In this document: piece after piece, positions 9,399-17,834 of the stretch
How the letters are laid out: each line of letters begins with the position of its first letter
Numbering within the stretch: the stretch's first letter is position 1
Source: DATKAB01 sp964542745
Lineage (GTDB): Bacteria; Eisenbacteria; RBG-16-71-46
NCBI GenBank assembly: GCA_964542745.1
Contig: CAZIVR010000014.1
Location: 1 to 45,794 of the forward strand
DNA length: 45,794 nucleotides
Direction: 5' to 3'
Notes under the pieces: generated by a model
What the model was told of the DNA's origin: nothing
Database searches by the model: none
What the model saw: the letters and a program-made list of their open reading frames with translations, nothing else
Translations under genes and position numbers: made by a program

Positions 9399-11177
9399 CT
9401 ACTTCTTCCGCACCACCACGTTCCCGACCGCGAGCATGTCCATCTCGGACTTCATGAACGTGCTGTGCGCGTTGGCGGGGGTGGTGACGATCGGCTCGCC
9501 CTTGAGGTTGAACGAGGTGTTGAGCACCACCGGCACCCCGGTGGCCTGTCCGAAGCGCTCGATCATCTTGTAGTAGAGCGGGTTGGTGTCCTTCACGACC
9601 GTCTGGAGCCGCCCCGAGCCGTCCACGTGCGTGATGGCGGGCAGCGTCTTGTGGTGCTCCGGGCGCACCGGCACCACCAGCAGCATGAAGCGCGCGGGCA
9701 TGTGGCCGCAGGCGTTCGGGAGCTCGAAGTACTTCTCCGCCGCGTCGGCCAGCACCGAAGGCGCGAACGGGCGGTAGGGCTCGCGGAACTTGATCTTGGT
9801 GTTGACGATGTCCTTCATGTCCTCGCGGCCCGGATCGGCGAGGATCGAGCGGCAGCCGAGCGCGCGCGGGCCCCACTCGAAGCGGCCCTGGTGCCAGCCG
9901 ATCACGTGGCCGGCCTTGAGCGAGTCCACCACGCGGTCGATCATGGCGTCCTCGCTGGTGCAGACCTCGTGCGCGATGCCCTGCGAGCGGAACCAGTCCA
10001 CGGCCTCGCCCTCGGTGTAGGCCTTGCCCCAGTAGGCGTGGTCCATCACGAATCCGCGCGGCTTGCCGAGCAGGTGGTGCCAGCAGTAGAGCGCGGCGCC
10101 CACCGCGCCGCCGCCGTCGCCGGCCGCGGGCTGCACGTACAGCTCCTTGAAGGGCGTCTCGCGCAGGATGCGGGTGTTGGCCACCGAGTTGAGCGCCACG
10201 CCGCCCGCCATGCACAGGCGGGTCTGGCCGGTCTCCTGGTGGAGCGCGCGCGCCATGTGGAGCAGCACTTCCTCGGTCACCTTCTGGATCGAGGCGGCCA
10301 CGTCCGCGTAGAACTGGTTCTGCTTCGCCAGCTCCTCGTAGTTGTCGGGCTTGGGCCCGAAGTAGTCGGGGTAGCCGGAGCCGGGCGTGAAGAAGTACAT
10401 CGAGGGCTCGCGCGCCGGGCCGAACAGCTCGATGAACTTGCGGTTGATGGTGTGGCGCGCCGAGTAGTGGAAGCTGAAGTACTCCATCTTGAGGCGGAAC
10501 GAGCCGTCGTCGCCGAGCTCGATCAGCTTCCAGACCTTGTCCACGTATTTCGGCGAGCCGTAGGGCGCCATGCCCATGACCTTGTACTCGCCCTCGTTGA
10601 CCTCGAAGCCGAGGTAGGCGGTGAAGGCGCTGTAGAGGAGCCCGAGCGAGTGCGGAAAGCGCATCTCGCGGGTGAGCTCGAGCTTCGAGCCCTTGCCGTG
10701 CCCGAAGGCGGCGGTGGCCCACTCGCCCACGCCGTCCACCGTCAGCACCGCCGCCTCGTCGAAGGGCGAGGCGAAGAACGCGCTGCCCGCGTGCGAGGCG
10801 TGGTGGTCGATCGCCAGCACCTTCTTCTGGTCGATGTCGAGCTTGTCGGCGAGCGTGCTCTGCACCCACAGCTTGTCGCCGAGCCACGCCACCATGCCCT
10901 CGCGGAACACCTCGTAGCTCTTCGGGAAGGTCTGCAGCGCGCTCTGCACGATGCGCTCGAACTTCACGAACGGCTTCTCGTAGTAGACGACGTAGTCGAG
11001 GTCCTGGGCCTTGATGCCCGCGCTCTCGAGGCAGAAGTCGATGGCGAGCTGCGGGTAGCCGAAGTCGTGCTTGATGCGCGAGAAGCGCTCTTCTTCGGCG
11101 GCGGCGACCAGCCGTCCGTCCTGGATCAGCGCCGCGGCGGAGTCGTGATAGAACGCGGAAATGCCGAGGATGTTCAT
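9399..11177 (-). CDS. NodU/CmcH-family carbamoyltransferase
   Basis: A 592-residue full-length O-carbamoyltransferase of the NodU/CmcH/TobZ/SxtI type. In that family a Kae1-like N-terminal domain makes carbamoyl-adenylate from carbamoyl phosphate and ATP, and transfers carbamoyl to a hydroxyl of an acceptor. The metal-site motif DHHASHAGSAFF is at residues 124-135. The family signatures MGMAPYGSPKY, CMAGGVALNSVANT and QPAAGDGGGAVGAAL follow, with GPRALGCRSILADP in the C-terminal part. It is the last gene of an operon after DUF5989 and an SxtJ-like protein, starting 22 bp after the latter, and is followed by a terminator. The acceptor is unknown; no polyketide, aminoglycoside or nodulation genes are near. 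A surface glycan or lipid is one possibility. Confidence 0.95.
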   Translation of the reverse strand: MNILGISAFYHDSAAALIQDGRLVAAAEEERFSRIKHDFGYPQLAIDFCLESAGIKAQDLDYVVYYEKPFVKFERIVQSALQTFPKSYEVFREGMVAWLGDKLWVQSTLADKLDIDQKKVLAIDHHASHAGSAFFASPFDEAAVLTVDGVGEWATAAFGHGKGSKLELTREMRFPHSLGLLYSAFTAYLGFEVNEGEYKVMGMAPYGSPKYVDKVWKLIELGDDGSFRLKMEYFSFHYSARHTINRKFIELFGPAREPSMYFFTPGSGYPDYFGPKPDNYEELAKQNQFYADVAASIQKVTEEVLLHMARALHQETGQTRLCMAGGVALNSVANTRILRETPFKELYVQPAAGDGGGAVGAALYCWHHLLGKPRGFVMDHAYWGKAYTEGEAVDWFRSQGIAHEVCTSEDAMIDRVVDSLKAGHVIGWHQGRFEWGPRALGCRSILADPGREDMKDIVNTKIKFREPYRPFAPSVLADAAEKYFELPNACGHMPARFMLLVVPVRPEHHKTLPAITHVDGSGRLQTVVKDTNPLYYKMIERFGQATGVPVVLNTSFNLKGEPIVTTPANAHSTFMKSEMDMLAVGNVVVRKK

Positions 11178-11199
11178 GGGGGATCCGGGAACGGGGGGA

Positions 11200-11493
11200 C
11201 TAAAGGCCGACGCGGGCTTCTTCGACGTTCTTGGGCCCGGGAGGGAGCGGAGTCCAGTGCGGCTTCTGGGGCTTGAGCGCGAGCGGGTCCGAGAACATGC
11301 GGACCCCGAGCGCGAAGAGCGGAAGCACGACGAAGAAGGCGATCGTCGTGACCACGCGCGAGAGCTGGTTGCCGATCCATCGCGCGATGCGGTCCCAGCG
11401 ATACCAGACGTGCTTGTACCACGGGGATCCCGGCGGAGGGGGTGGCTTCTTGTTCGAGAATCCGAGCTGGACGGCGGGCGATCCGGTGATCAT
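11200..11493 (-). CDS. SxtJ-like small membrane protein
   Basis: A 97-residue protein with one membrane helix (about residues 46-66, VVTTIAFFVVLPLFALGV). A juxtamembrane stretch RMFSDPLALKPQKPHW and a Pro-rich tail follow. The segment from the helix onward resembles the C-terminal third of SxtJ-family proteins, in which the last helix is followed by a conserved R-[LM]-F-x-x-DPL stretch and a Trp. The longer SxtJ form with extra N-terminal helices is not present, so this is either a short variant or a related subfamily. The ATG lies 4 bp after the DUF5989 stop, suggesting translational coupling. It is probably an accessory protein for the carbamoyltransferase, based on context alone. Confidence 0.65.
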   Translation of the reverse strand: MITGSPAVQLGFSNKKPPPPPGSPWYKHVWYRWDRIARWIGNQLSRVVTTIAFFVVLPLFALGVRMFSDPLALKPQKPHWTPLPPGPKNVEEARVGL

Positions 11494-11497
11494 CGGG

Positions 11498-11689
11498 CTA
11501 GAAGATCGTGTAGATGAAGGCGCTGATCGCGGACGACTGGCCGAAGATCACGAGGACTCCGAGCACCAGCAGCACGGCGACGAGCGGAATCATCCAGTAG
11601 ACCTTCCGCTTCCAGAAGAACCCGAGCAGCGCCCCGGCGACGCCGAGGCGGGAGGACGCGTTGCGGAACCAGCGGGTGATGGCCTTCAA
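11498..11689 (-). CDS. DUF5989 family small membrane protein (SxtK-like)
   Basis: A 63-residue protein that matches the DUF5989 pattern: a short amphipathic N-terminus, then FFWKRKVYWMIPLVAVLLVLGVLVIFG and the C-terminal AISAFIYTIF. No ATG precedes this in a sensible position. The TTG at 11689 has GGAG seven bases upstream and is taken as the start. It is the first gene of the carbamoyltransferase operon, 55 nt downstream of a sigma-70-like promoter. Small proteins of this type recur beside NodU/SxtI-type carbamoyltransferases, including in saxitoxin clusters as I recall. The biochemical role is unknown. Confidence 0.8.
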   Translation of the reverse strand: MKAITRWFRNASSRLGVAGALLGFFWKRKVYWMIPLVAVLLVLGVLVIFGQSSAISAFIYTIF

Positions 11690-11743
11690 GGGGGAACTCC
11701 AGAGGAAGCGGGCGGTGCAAGGGGCTCTGCGAAATCGGCGATG

Positions 11744-11773
11744 ATTATGCGCAGAATCCCCGGGGCCGGTCAA
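11744..11773 (-). promoter_or_regulatory. Promoter of the DUF5989-SxtJ-carbamoyltransferase operon
   Basis: On the minus strand TTGACC (11768-11773) and CATAAT (11744-11749) are separated by 18 bases. The predicted transcript would start near 11737, about 48 nt before the TTG start. The same hexamer pair occurs upstream of the secreted protein at 15906-17834. Confidence 0.7.
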
Positions 11774-11990
11774 TGGGCTCCGCCCTCGCGGGCCCGCGAT
11801 TCTCGCGGCCCGCGCCGCGCGCGATCGCGTCTTTTTTCCCTCGCGCTGAGCGTTTCGGCCCGGGGGCGCGGCACCCACCGGTGGGGACCCGCGTCGCAGC
11901 CGGCCGGCGCCTCCCGCCGCGCGGCGCGGCCATGATAGTTTCCCCCGCTCCCATCGCGGTCGCGCGCGCCCTTCGCCCCCCGGAGACCCC
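11774..11990. other. Divergent intergenic region
   Basis: With 11690-11773 this forms a 301-bp gap between the divergent carbamoyltransferase operon and the SGNH hydrolase gene. The only strong element is the minus-strand promoter. A plus-strand GATAGT at 11934-11939 might be a -10 for the hydrolase but lacks a convincing -35. No gene is visible. Confidence 0.5.
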
Positions 11991-13190
11991 ATGAGCCGCT
12001 GGCTCGGCAACCTCGCCGTCATGGCCGTGAGCCTGCTCCTCGGCCTGCTGCTCCTCGAGGGGGCCATCCGCCTCGCGGGTTTTCGCCCTCCTTCCTCGCG
12101 GGCCGACCGCGTGCTCGGCCACCGCTACAAGCCCGGCGCCTCCTACCAGCACGTCGGGGAGGAAGGCCGCTCGAACGGCCGCTACAACTCGAAGGGCTGG
12201 CGCGACGCCGAGCACGCCGAGGCCAGGCCCGCCGGCGTGACCCGCCTGCTGGTGCTCGGCGACTCCTACGTGGCGGCCTTCCAGGTGCCGCTCGACTCGA
12301 CGTTCCACCGCCGGCTCGAGCGCCTGCTCAACGCCCGCGCGCGGCCCGGGCACCGCTTCGAGGTGATCGCCCTCGGCATGGACGGCAACGGCACCGCCTC
12401 CTCGTACCTCACCTACCGGCATCACGGCGCGGCGTACGATCCCGACGTGGTGGCGCTGGCGTTCGTCCAGAACGACCCGGCCGACAACTGGAAGCCGGTG
12501 GCGCTCGACAAGCAGCGGCCGTTCCTCGTGGAGGACGGCGACTCGCTGCACCTCGACCTCTCGTTCGCGGACGATCCCGGCTTCCGCAAGTGGGAGCGGC
12601 CGAACGGGCTGCGCGAGCACTCGGCGCTGCTCTCGGCGGTGCGCACCGCGATGACGCGCCTGTCGGCCAAGCACCAGCCGCCCCGGATCGTGGACGGCGA
12701 GGTGCAGGACGGCTACTACCGGTCGTGGAATTTCGACCGGCGCGTGCTCGCCGACACGCTCACGCCGTTCCGGATCACCGAGAAGATCCTCGGGCGTTTC
12801 GCCCGCGAGGTGGCGGCCGACGGCCGGCGCTTCGTCGTCTTCCACGTCGGCTTCGGCCAGCAGGAGCACCGTCCCACGCTCGACTCGCTGCGCCGCGCCG
12901 ATCCCGACTTCGATCCCAACAAGTCCGCGCGCTGGCTGCTCGAGGTGGGCGCACGCCAGGGCTTCCCGGTGGTGCCGCTCAGCCCCGCGTTCCGCGCCGC
13001 CGACGAGGCGGTGGGGCACCGGCCGCTGTGGTTCGGCGCGGGCGGCGTGTACGGCCACTGGAACGCGCGCGGGCACGCGGTCACCGCGGACGCCATGGCG
13101 CGCTACTTCGCGCGCACGCTGCCCGGGCTCGACACCACGGGCACCACGCCGGCCGACGTGCCCGGCATCGCGGAGCTGGAAGCCCGGTAG
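11991..13190 (+). CDS. SGNH/GDSL-type hydrolase, membrane anchored
   Basis: A 399-residue protein. One N-terminal membrane helix (about residues 8-27) is followed by an SGNH hydrolase-like domain. Block I is LLVLGDSYVAAF, with the presumed nucleophile Ser92. Further blocks are ALGMDGNGTASSYLTY and ALAFVQNDPADNW, which supply Gly and Asn. The last block is YGHWNARGH, with His356. In the usual DxH pair the Asp is two residues before the His; here that position is Tyr354, so the protein has at most a Ser-His dyad. GGAG five bases upstream supports the start. It is divergent from the carbamoyltransferase cassette, and such hydrolases often accompany these cassettes, so it may act on the same glycan or lipid. 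Confidence 0.85.
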   Translation: MSRWLGNLAVMAVSLLLGLLLLEGAIRLAGFRPPSSRADRVLGHRYKPGASYQHVGEEGRSNGRYNSKGWRDAEHAEARPAGVTRLLVLGDSYVAAFQVPLDSTFHRRLERLLNARARPGHRFEVIALGMDGNGTASSYLTYRHHGAAYDPDVVALAFVQNDPADNWKPVALDKQRPFLVEDGDSLHLDLSFADDPGFRKWERPNGLREHSALLSAVRTAMTRLSAKHQPPRIVDGEVQDGYYRSWNFDRRVLADTLTPFRITEKILGRFAREVAADGRRFVVFHVGFGQQEHRPTLDSLRRADPDFDPNKSARWLLEVGARQGFPVVPLSPAFRAADEAVGHRPLWFGAGGVYGHWNARGHAVTADAMARYFARTLPGLDTTGTTPADVPGIAELEAR

Positions 13191-13247
13191 CTTTTCGCGC
13201 TCGCCGCCGGATCCTGGCCTTCCGGCCGCGGCGGGGCGCGAACTCGG

Positions 13248-15734
13248 TCAGCGGGTCACGGCGAGCCGCAGGGCCTGCCGGTGGCCGGGCAACTCGAGCA
13301 CCACGAAGTAGAGACCCGGCGGTACCGGCCGTCCGTCCCGGGTGCCCCGCCAGTCGAGGACGTGGCGTCCGGCCTCGAGCGGGCCGTCCGAAATCCGCGA
13401 GACCTCACGCCCCTGGACGTCGTGGATCGCGACCCGCACCGGGGCCGCCCGGGCGAGCCCGAACTGGATCTCGACGCGGCCGGCGGTGGGATTCGGGACG
13501 AGCCGGGGGGACAGCGGTCCGCCCGCGCCGTCTCCCGCCACGCCGGTGACCTGGGAGATCGTGAACCCCGCGTCGCTGAGGTCCGATCCGGTGTTGCCGT
13601 TGGTGTCCCGCGCCACCACCCGCACGAACGCCGAGTCGGACGCGGTGGGGGGGCCGGTCACGATCCACGAATAGCTTCCACTGTTGGGGAGACCCAGCGC
13701 CAGGTCCTCGAACGGTCCGGCCCGGCCGGCACGCGACAGCTGGAGGTCCACGCTCGCCACGCTTCCCAGCGAGTCGCCCGCGGTCCACGTCACCTCCAGC
13801 GTGTCCGAGGCCCAGGTGCTCTGGCCCCCGTTCGGGCCCAGGAGCTGCACGGTGGGATCCACGAGGTCCCCGAGGTCGAGCTTGCCGTAGCCCCAGTCGC
13901 TGGTCGGGACCGTTCCGGTGAAGCCGTCCGAGCGCGCGTGCGACGTCAGGTACGCCTTGACCGCGGCCGGCGTGAGGGCGCCCCGCTTTTGGAGCAGCAG
14001 CGCCACCGCCCCGGTCACGTGCGGCGCCGAGAGGCTGGTTCCCGCCAGCATCCGGTGGTTCATCCCGTCCCCGAGGTACTCCGAGACCGCGGGCGCCGAG
14101 GGGCAGCTCGGCGCGGCGTCGAACGACGTGGAGGAGCCGATCGCGATGCCCGGGGCCACGAGGTCGGGCTTGGTGCGCCCGTCGCGCGTCGGGCCGGGGC
14201 TCGAGCCCTGGAAGAGGTTGCCGACGGCCGGAGTGCCGGCGTAGCTCGAGGCCACGCCGTTGCACGCGGTCCAGCCGGTCTTCGTGACCCACGCTCCCAC
14301 CGTGATCACGCTGTCGGAATTGCCCGGCTCGGTGATCAACTCCTGCGTCGGCAGGGATCCCACGACGAAGTTCGCGGTCACCCCGGGGGAGGCGTAGTAG
14401 CGCCACAGGTCCACCTCGCCGTTGGCCGCCCCCAGCTGGTCCGCGAACAGCGTGATGGTCCAGGTGCCGTTCATCGGCTTGTTCGCCTGCTCGACGTAGA
14501 CCTCGAGGTAGATGTTCCGGTGGCTCGCGTCGATGCTGTCGTGCACCAGGTAGACGACGCCGTTCGGCGTGGCCTGCCCCGGCCACGGGGCGTTCTCGGT
14601 GTTGAGGAGCAGCGGGCCGATCGTGGTGCCGTTCGGCGTCTGCACGCGCACCCGCAGCCGCTCGGTCGAGTTGTAGTAGGCGTCCACCGAGAAGAAACGA
14701 TCCACCGCCGAACCCGACACGCTGAGGGTGGTGGCGGTTCCGCCGGCGGTGGCGAACACCTGCGCGTGCACCGGCGTCCCCCGGTCGTTGCCGGCGGACT
14801 TCACGACGATCCGGCCGGGTCCCGTCAGGGCGCCGATCGCCTTCTCGAACGCGCTGCCGCCGTCGTGCGAGCCGAAATGCGTGCCGAGGGACAGGTTGAC
14901 CACCGCGGGCTTGCCGAGGGCCGCGGCCTTCGTGAACACGTAGCTCACCGCGTCCACGACGTCCGGCGAGTAGTAGTCGGTCTTGACCACGACCAGCTCG
15001 GACCGCGGGGCCATCCCGGCGTAGGTGTACGCGGGGGTCGCGCCGCCGGTCTGGCTGCCGTCGCCCGCCGCGATCCCGGCCGCGTGGGTCCCGTGGCCGG
15101 CGAGGTCGAGCTGCGCGCAGGTCGCCGCGTCGATCTGCGCCCGGGTGCACTCCTTGCCGTAGGGGAACCCCGGGATTCCGGTGCCGATCGCCTCCTGGTC
15201 CCACAGGGTCGCGATGCGCGTCGCTCCCGTCGAGTCCTTGAAGTCGGGGTGATCGAAGTCGATCCCCGAGTCCACGATCCCGACCAGCACCCCCTGTCCG
15301 TTGACCCCGGGGAACGCGGGCCCGGGACCGCGCAGGAGCGTGAGGCCGGTGGTGGGAAGGCTGGCGTCGAGCTCGGGGGCGCACCGCGCCCCGGCCCGGA
15401 TGGCGGTCACGTCCGCGAGCGCGAGGACGCGGTCGAGGGACGCCGCGGGGATCGAGACCGTGAACAGGCCCGGAAGGGAGGTGCGGACCTGGGCGCCCGC
15501 CGCCTCGAGCCGTGCGCGCGTCACGGTTCCGCGGACGAAGGCGATCAGCGCCCCGTCGGGAGTCACCGGGACGCCGGAGGCTCTCAACGCCTCGCTCGTG
15601 TGGCGGCCCGCCCGGAGCCGCGAGATCGCGGCGCGCGTGGGGCCGTCGAGCTTTTCCGGGGCGGCGTGGGCGCTCGCGAAACCCACGGCGGCGAGGAGCA
15701 ATGCTCCCGCGATCCGGTGCGGCCAGCGGAACAT
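13248..15734 (-). CDS. Secreted subtilisin-like serine protease with C-terminal sorting-like domain
   Basis: An 828-residue secreted S8 peptidase. A signal peptide (about 1-25, ending AHA) is followed by a propeptide-like region (30-125) and the peptidase domain with a complete triad: Asp155 in GIVDSGIDFDHPDF, His214 in GHGTHAAGIAAG and Ser567 in AGTSLSAPHVTGA. The oxyanion Asn316 is in SAGNDRGT. An insertion between Asn and Ser holds a beta-rich domain. After about 630 comes an Ig-like domain (STWASDTLEVTWTAGDS), then a FlgD/T9SS-like C-terminal domain (about 745-828) with VAIHDVQGREV and PPGLYFVVLEL. GGAGG seven bases before ATG supports the start. It lies downstream of the 15906-17834 gene but behind a terminator, so it is probably a separate transcript, although I see no clear promoter. 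Confidence 0.93.
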   Translation of the reverse strand: MFRWPHRIAGALLLAAVGFASAHAAPEKLDGPTRAAISRLRAGRHTSEALRASGVPVTPDGALIAFVRGTVTRARLEAAGAQVRTSLPGLFTVSIPAASLDRVLALADVTAIRAGARCAPELDASLPTTGLTLLRGPGPAFPGVNGQGVLVGIVDSGIDFDHPDFKDSTGATRIATLWDQEAIGTGIPGFPYGKECTRAQIDAATCAQLDLAGHGTHAAGIAAGDGSQTGGATPAYTYAGMAPRSELVVVKTDYYSPDVVDAVSYVFTKAAALGKPAVVNLSLGTHFGSHDGGSAFEKAIGALTGPGRIVVKSAGNDRGTPVHAQVFATAGGTATTLSVSGSAVDRFFSVDAYYNSTERLRVRVQTPNGTTIGPLLLNTENAPWPGQATPNGVVYLVHDSIDASHRNIYLEVYVEQANKPMNGTWTITLFADQLGAANGEVDLWRYYASPGVTANFVVGSLPTQELITEPGNSDSVITVGAWVTKTGWTACNGVASSYAGTPAVGNLFQGSSPGPTRDGRTKPDLVAPGIAIGSSTSFDAAPSCPSAPAVSEYLGDGMNHRMLAGTSLSAPHVTGAVALLLQKRGALTPAAVKAYLTSHARSDGFTGTVPTSDWGYGKLDLGDLVDPTVQLLGPNGGQSTWASDTLEVTWTAGDSLGSVASVDLQLSRAGRAGPFEDLALGLPNSGSYSWIVTGPPTASDSAFVRVVARDTNGNTGSDLSDAGFTISQVTGVAGDGAGGPLSPRLVPNPTAGRVEIQFGLARAAPVRVAIHDVQGREVSRISDGPLEAGRHVLDWRGTRDGRPVPPGLYFVVLELPGHRQALRLAVTR

Positions 15735-15842
15735 GAGACTTCCTCCCGATCGAGGAAAGGATGCGGTGCGAAGCGGTGTCCGGGGGCGGGCCCGCGACCC
15801 CGGGGCGTTGAGCTTAGGCCCGGCGCGGGCCGCCGGGCGAGG

Positions 15843-15881
15843 AAAAAAGCCGCGGGGGGCCGGCCGAAGCCGGCCCCCGCG
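15843..15881 (-). terminator. Strong rho-independent terminator with UUCG tetraloop
   Basis: On the minus strand a stem of about 13 bp with one bulge (15869-15881 with 15851-15864) is capped by a cUUCGg tetraloop. It is followed by GGC and six T residues (15843-15848). It lies 25 bp after the stop of the 15906-17834 gene. Confidence 0.92.
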
Positions 15882-15905
15882 ATGTTCCCGTCGGACGACT
15901 CGTGC

Positions 15906-17834
15906 TCAGCGGGCGCGGACGACGGTCCGGGTCAGGACCGCGCCGCCCACGTTCATGCGCACGAAGTACATGCCGTTCGAGAGTCCGTCCATGTTCCAGG
16001 AACGCTCGTGAACGCCCTGGCCGAGCTGCGCGCGCTCGATGGTCGAGACGCGGCGGCCCGAAACGTCGAACACCGAGATGTCCACGAAGGCGTCCTCGGG
16101 GAGCGCGAACGACAGGTTCGCCTGGGTTCCCGCGACCCCCACCTTGAGGCTGAGGGCTTCGGGCGCCACGCGGCCGCCGCTCGTGCACGAACCGAGGGAG
16201 TTGTAACGCTGGCCGTCGTCCACGCAGGTGGACGAACCGCCCATGTCGTGCGGCACGCACACGAACACCGTGCCCGTGCACTGGCCGCCCTGGCCGTCGT
16301 CGGCCGTGAAGCCGATCGCGTAGACGCGGCCGTTGCCGGGGATGCCCGGCGTGCCGGTGCGCTCGGCGCGAACCAGGGCCTGGCCGTCCACGATCTGGCC
16401 GTCGGGGCAGGTGTTGCCGTCCCCGCGCGTGTTGATCGGCTCGTCCTGCGTGATGCTGGTGACCGTGATCGTCACCGGATCGCCGTCCGGATCGGTCACG
16501 CCGCAGATCGAGATCGGGCGGTACTTGTGGTTCGGCGGCCAGAGCGTCGCCTCGCACGCCACGGCCTTGTCGCAGACCGGCGGACGGTTGCACTCGTCCG
16601 GAACGCCGTTGCCGTCGGCGTCGGAGCTGCCGCCGCAGTTCGGTGAATACGCGCGGCACTCGCCGTTGTATCCCGCGCACGAGATGTCGCACGAGTCCGG
16701 CATCGCGTTCTCGTTGCAGTCCAGGTCCCAGAACTTGCGGGCCCGGGTGCACTTGGTCTGCGGCGTGGACGTGCTGTTGTCCACGAAGCAGGCTTCGATG
16801 ATGTCCACGCCCACGGTGCCGTTGCTGGTGTAGGTGAAGGACACCTGCCCGCTCGCGTCGGTCTCACAGTTGGAGTTGGCCGAGCACACGCCGGACGCGC
16901 CGGCGTTCGGGCCGCTGACGATGGTGAACGTGACCACCACGCCCGGGACCGGCGCGCCGAGGTCGTTCTTCACGGTGGCGAGCACCGTGTGCGAGGAGCC
17001 CGGCGGGTTGAAGTCCAGTTCGGGATCCAGCTCGATGTTCGACTGGATCACGACCTGGCATCCGCCCAGGATCACGGGCTTGGCGCCGCCCGGGCACGGC
17101 CCCGTGACCAGCACGTCGAGTCCGCCGAAATTGCCGGAGAACCAGCCGTGCCACGGGGTGGCGTTGCTCAGGAGGGCGTCCGTCAGCGTGGGGAACTGCG
17201 CCTGGCCTTCGGCCGTGAGGTTCAGCACGCCGTCGTTGCAGGCCCCTTCCGCGTTGACCACCAGGCCGGGCAGCAGCGCGCTCAGCCAGGCGAAGCCGCC
17301 CGCCTGGAACTGCTGGTCGTGGGTGAAGAGCCCGCCGCCGTTGGTGACGAAGGTGTTGATCCCCGCCGCGTTGGCGTTCACGACCGAGAGCTGGCTCGAC
17401 GTGATGCCGCCCGTGACGTTGCCGGCGTCGGTGGGCATGTAGAGGATGCCGGAGTTGTTGACGTTGACCGTTCCCGAGCCGTTGAAGAAGTTCGCGATCT
17501 CGGTGCTGGTGACGAGCGAAACGCGGGTCCATCCGGCTCCGGGCAGCGTGGACTGGTCGAAGCCCGACTGGAATCCTCCGGAGGCCCGGCCGCCGTTGCA
17601 GCCGATGCACACCGCCACCTTGTTGCCGTTGTCCACGCACGGACCGATGACGTCGAAGCCGCTCTGGATGTAGCGCCAGCCGGTCTGGTTGGCGCCGCTG
17701 CTGAAGGATCCGTGGTCGTCGGCGTCATCTCCGCCGATGATCACGGGCCCACCGAGCGCAAACGCGCTGGTTGCCGCCGCGCAGCAGACAACCGCCGCGA
17801 GCGTGAAATTCCCGATCCATCGCCAGGCTTTCAT
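15906..17834 (-). CDS. Secreted multidomain protein with Ig-like, Ca-binding-repeat and sorting-like domains
   Basis: A 642-residue secreted protein not recognised as a whole. GGAGG just upstream supports the ATG at 17834, which opens a signal peptide (about 1-26, ending SAFA). Residues about 27-250 form a Gly/Asn-rich domain (GGPVIIGGDDADDHG, INTFVTNGGGLFTHDQQ) that looks distantly like a glutamine-amidotransferase or ThuA fold. An invasin-like Ig domain follows (HTVLATVKNDLGAPVPGVVV, CETDASGQVSFTYT). A Cys-rich Ca-binding stretch comes next (DLDCNENAMPDSCD, DADGNGVPDECN), then a LWPPNHKYRPISI motif region typical of secreted bacterial repeats. The end is a FlgD/T9SS-like domain (SVFDVSGRRV, LSNGMYFVRMNVGG). 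It has its own promoter, a leader of about 318 nt and a strong terminator, which suggests substantial expression. Confidence 0.8.
   Translation of the reverse strand: MKAWRWIGNFTLAAVVCCAAATSAFALGGPVIIGGDDADDHGSFSSGANQTGWRYIQSGFDVIGPCVDNGNKVAVCIGCNGGRASGGFQSGFDQSTLPGAGWTRVSLVTSTEIANFFNGSGTVNVNNSGILYMPTDAGNVTGGITSSQLSVVNANAAGINTFVTNGGGLFTHDQQFQAGGFAWLSALLPGLVVNAEGACNDGVLNLTAEGQAQFPTLTDALLSNATPWHGWFSGNFGGLDVLVTGPCPGGAKPVILGGCQVVIQSNIELDPELDFNPPGSSHTVLATVKNDLGAPVPGVVVTFTIVSGPNAGASGVCSANSNCETDASGQVSFTYTSNGTVGVDIIEACFVDNSTSTPQTKCTRARKFWDLDCNENAMPDSCDISCAGYNGECRAYSPNCGGSSDADGNGVPDECNRPPVCDKAVACEATLWPPNHKYRPISICGVTDPDGDPVTITVTSITQDEPINTRGDGNTCPDGQIVDGQALVRAERTGTPGIPGNGRVYAIGFTADDGQGGQCTGTVFVCVPHDMGGSSTCVDDGQRYNSLGSCTSGGRVAPEALSLKVGVAGTQANLSFALPEDAFVDISVFDVSGRRVSTIERAQLGQGVHERSWNMDGLSNGMYFVRMNVGGAVLTRTVVRAR

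Noticed and set aside
8085..11276. Plus-strand open frame of over 1,000 codons opposite FecR, sigma and carbamoyltransferase
   Set aside because: It is antisense to three well-supported genes and reads as low-complexity Arg/Val/His/Gly sequence.
13191..13247. Inverted repeat between the SGNH hydrolase and subtilase genes as a bidirectional terminator
   Set aside because: The outer arms pair imperfectly and no T-run follows on either strand. The nearby TTTT lies upstream of the hairpin on the plus strand.
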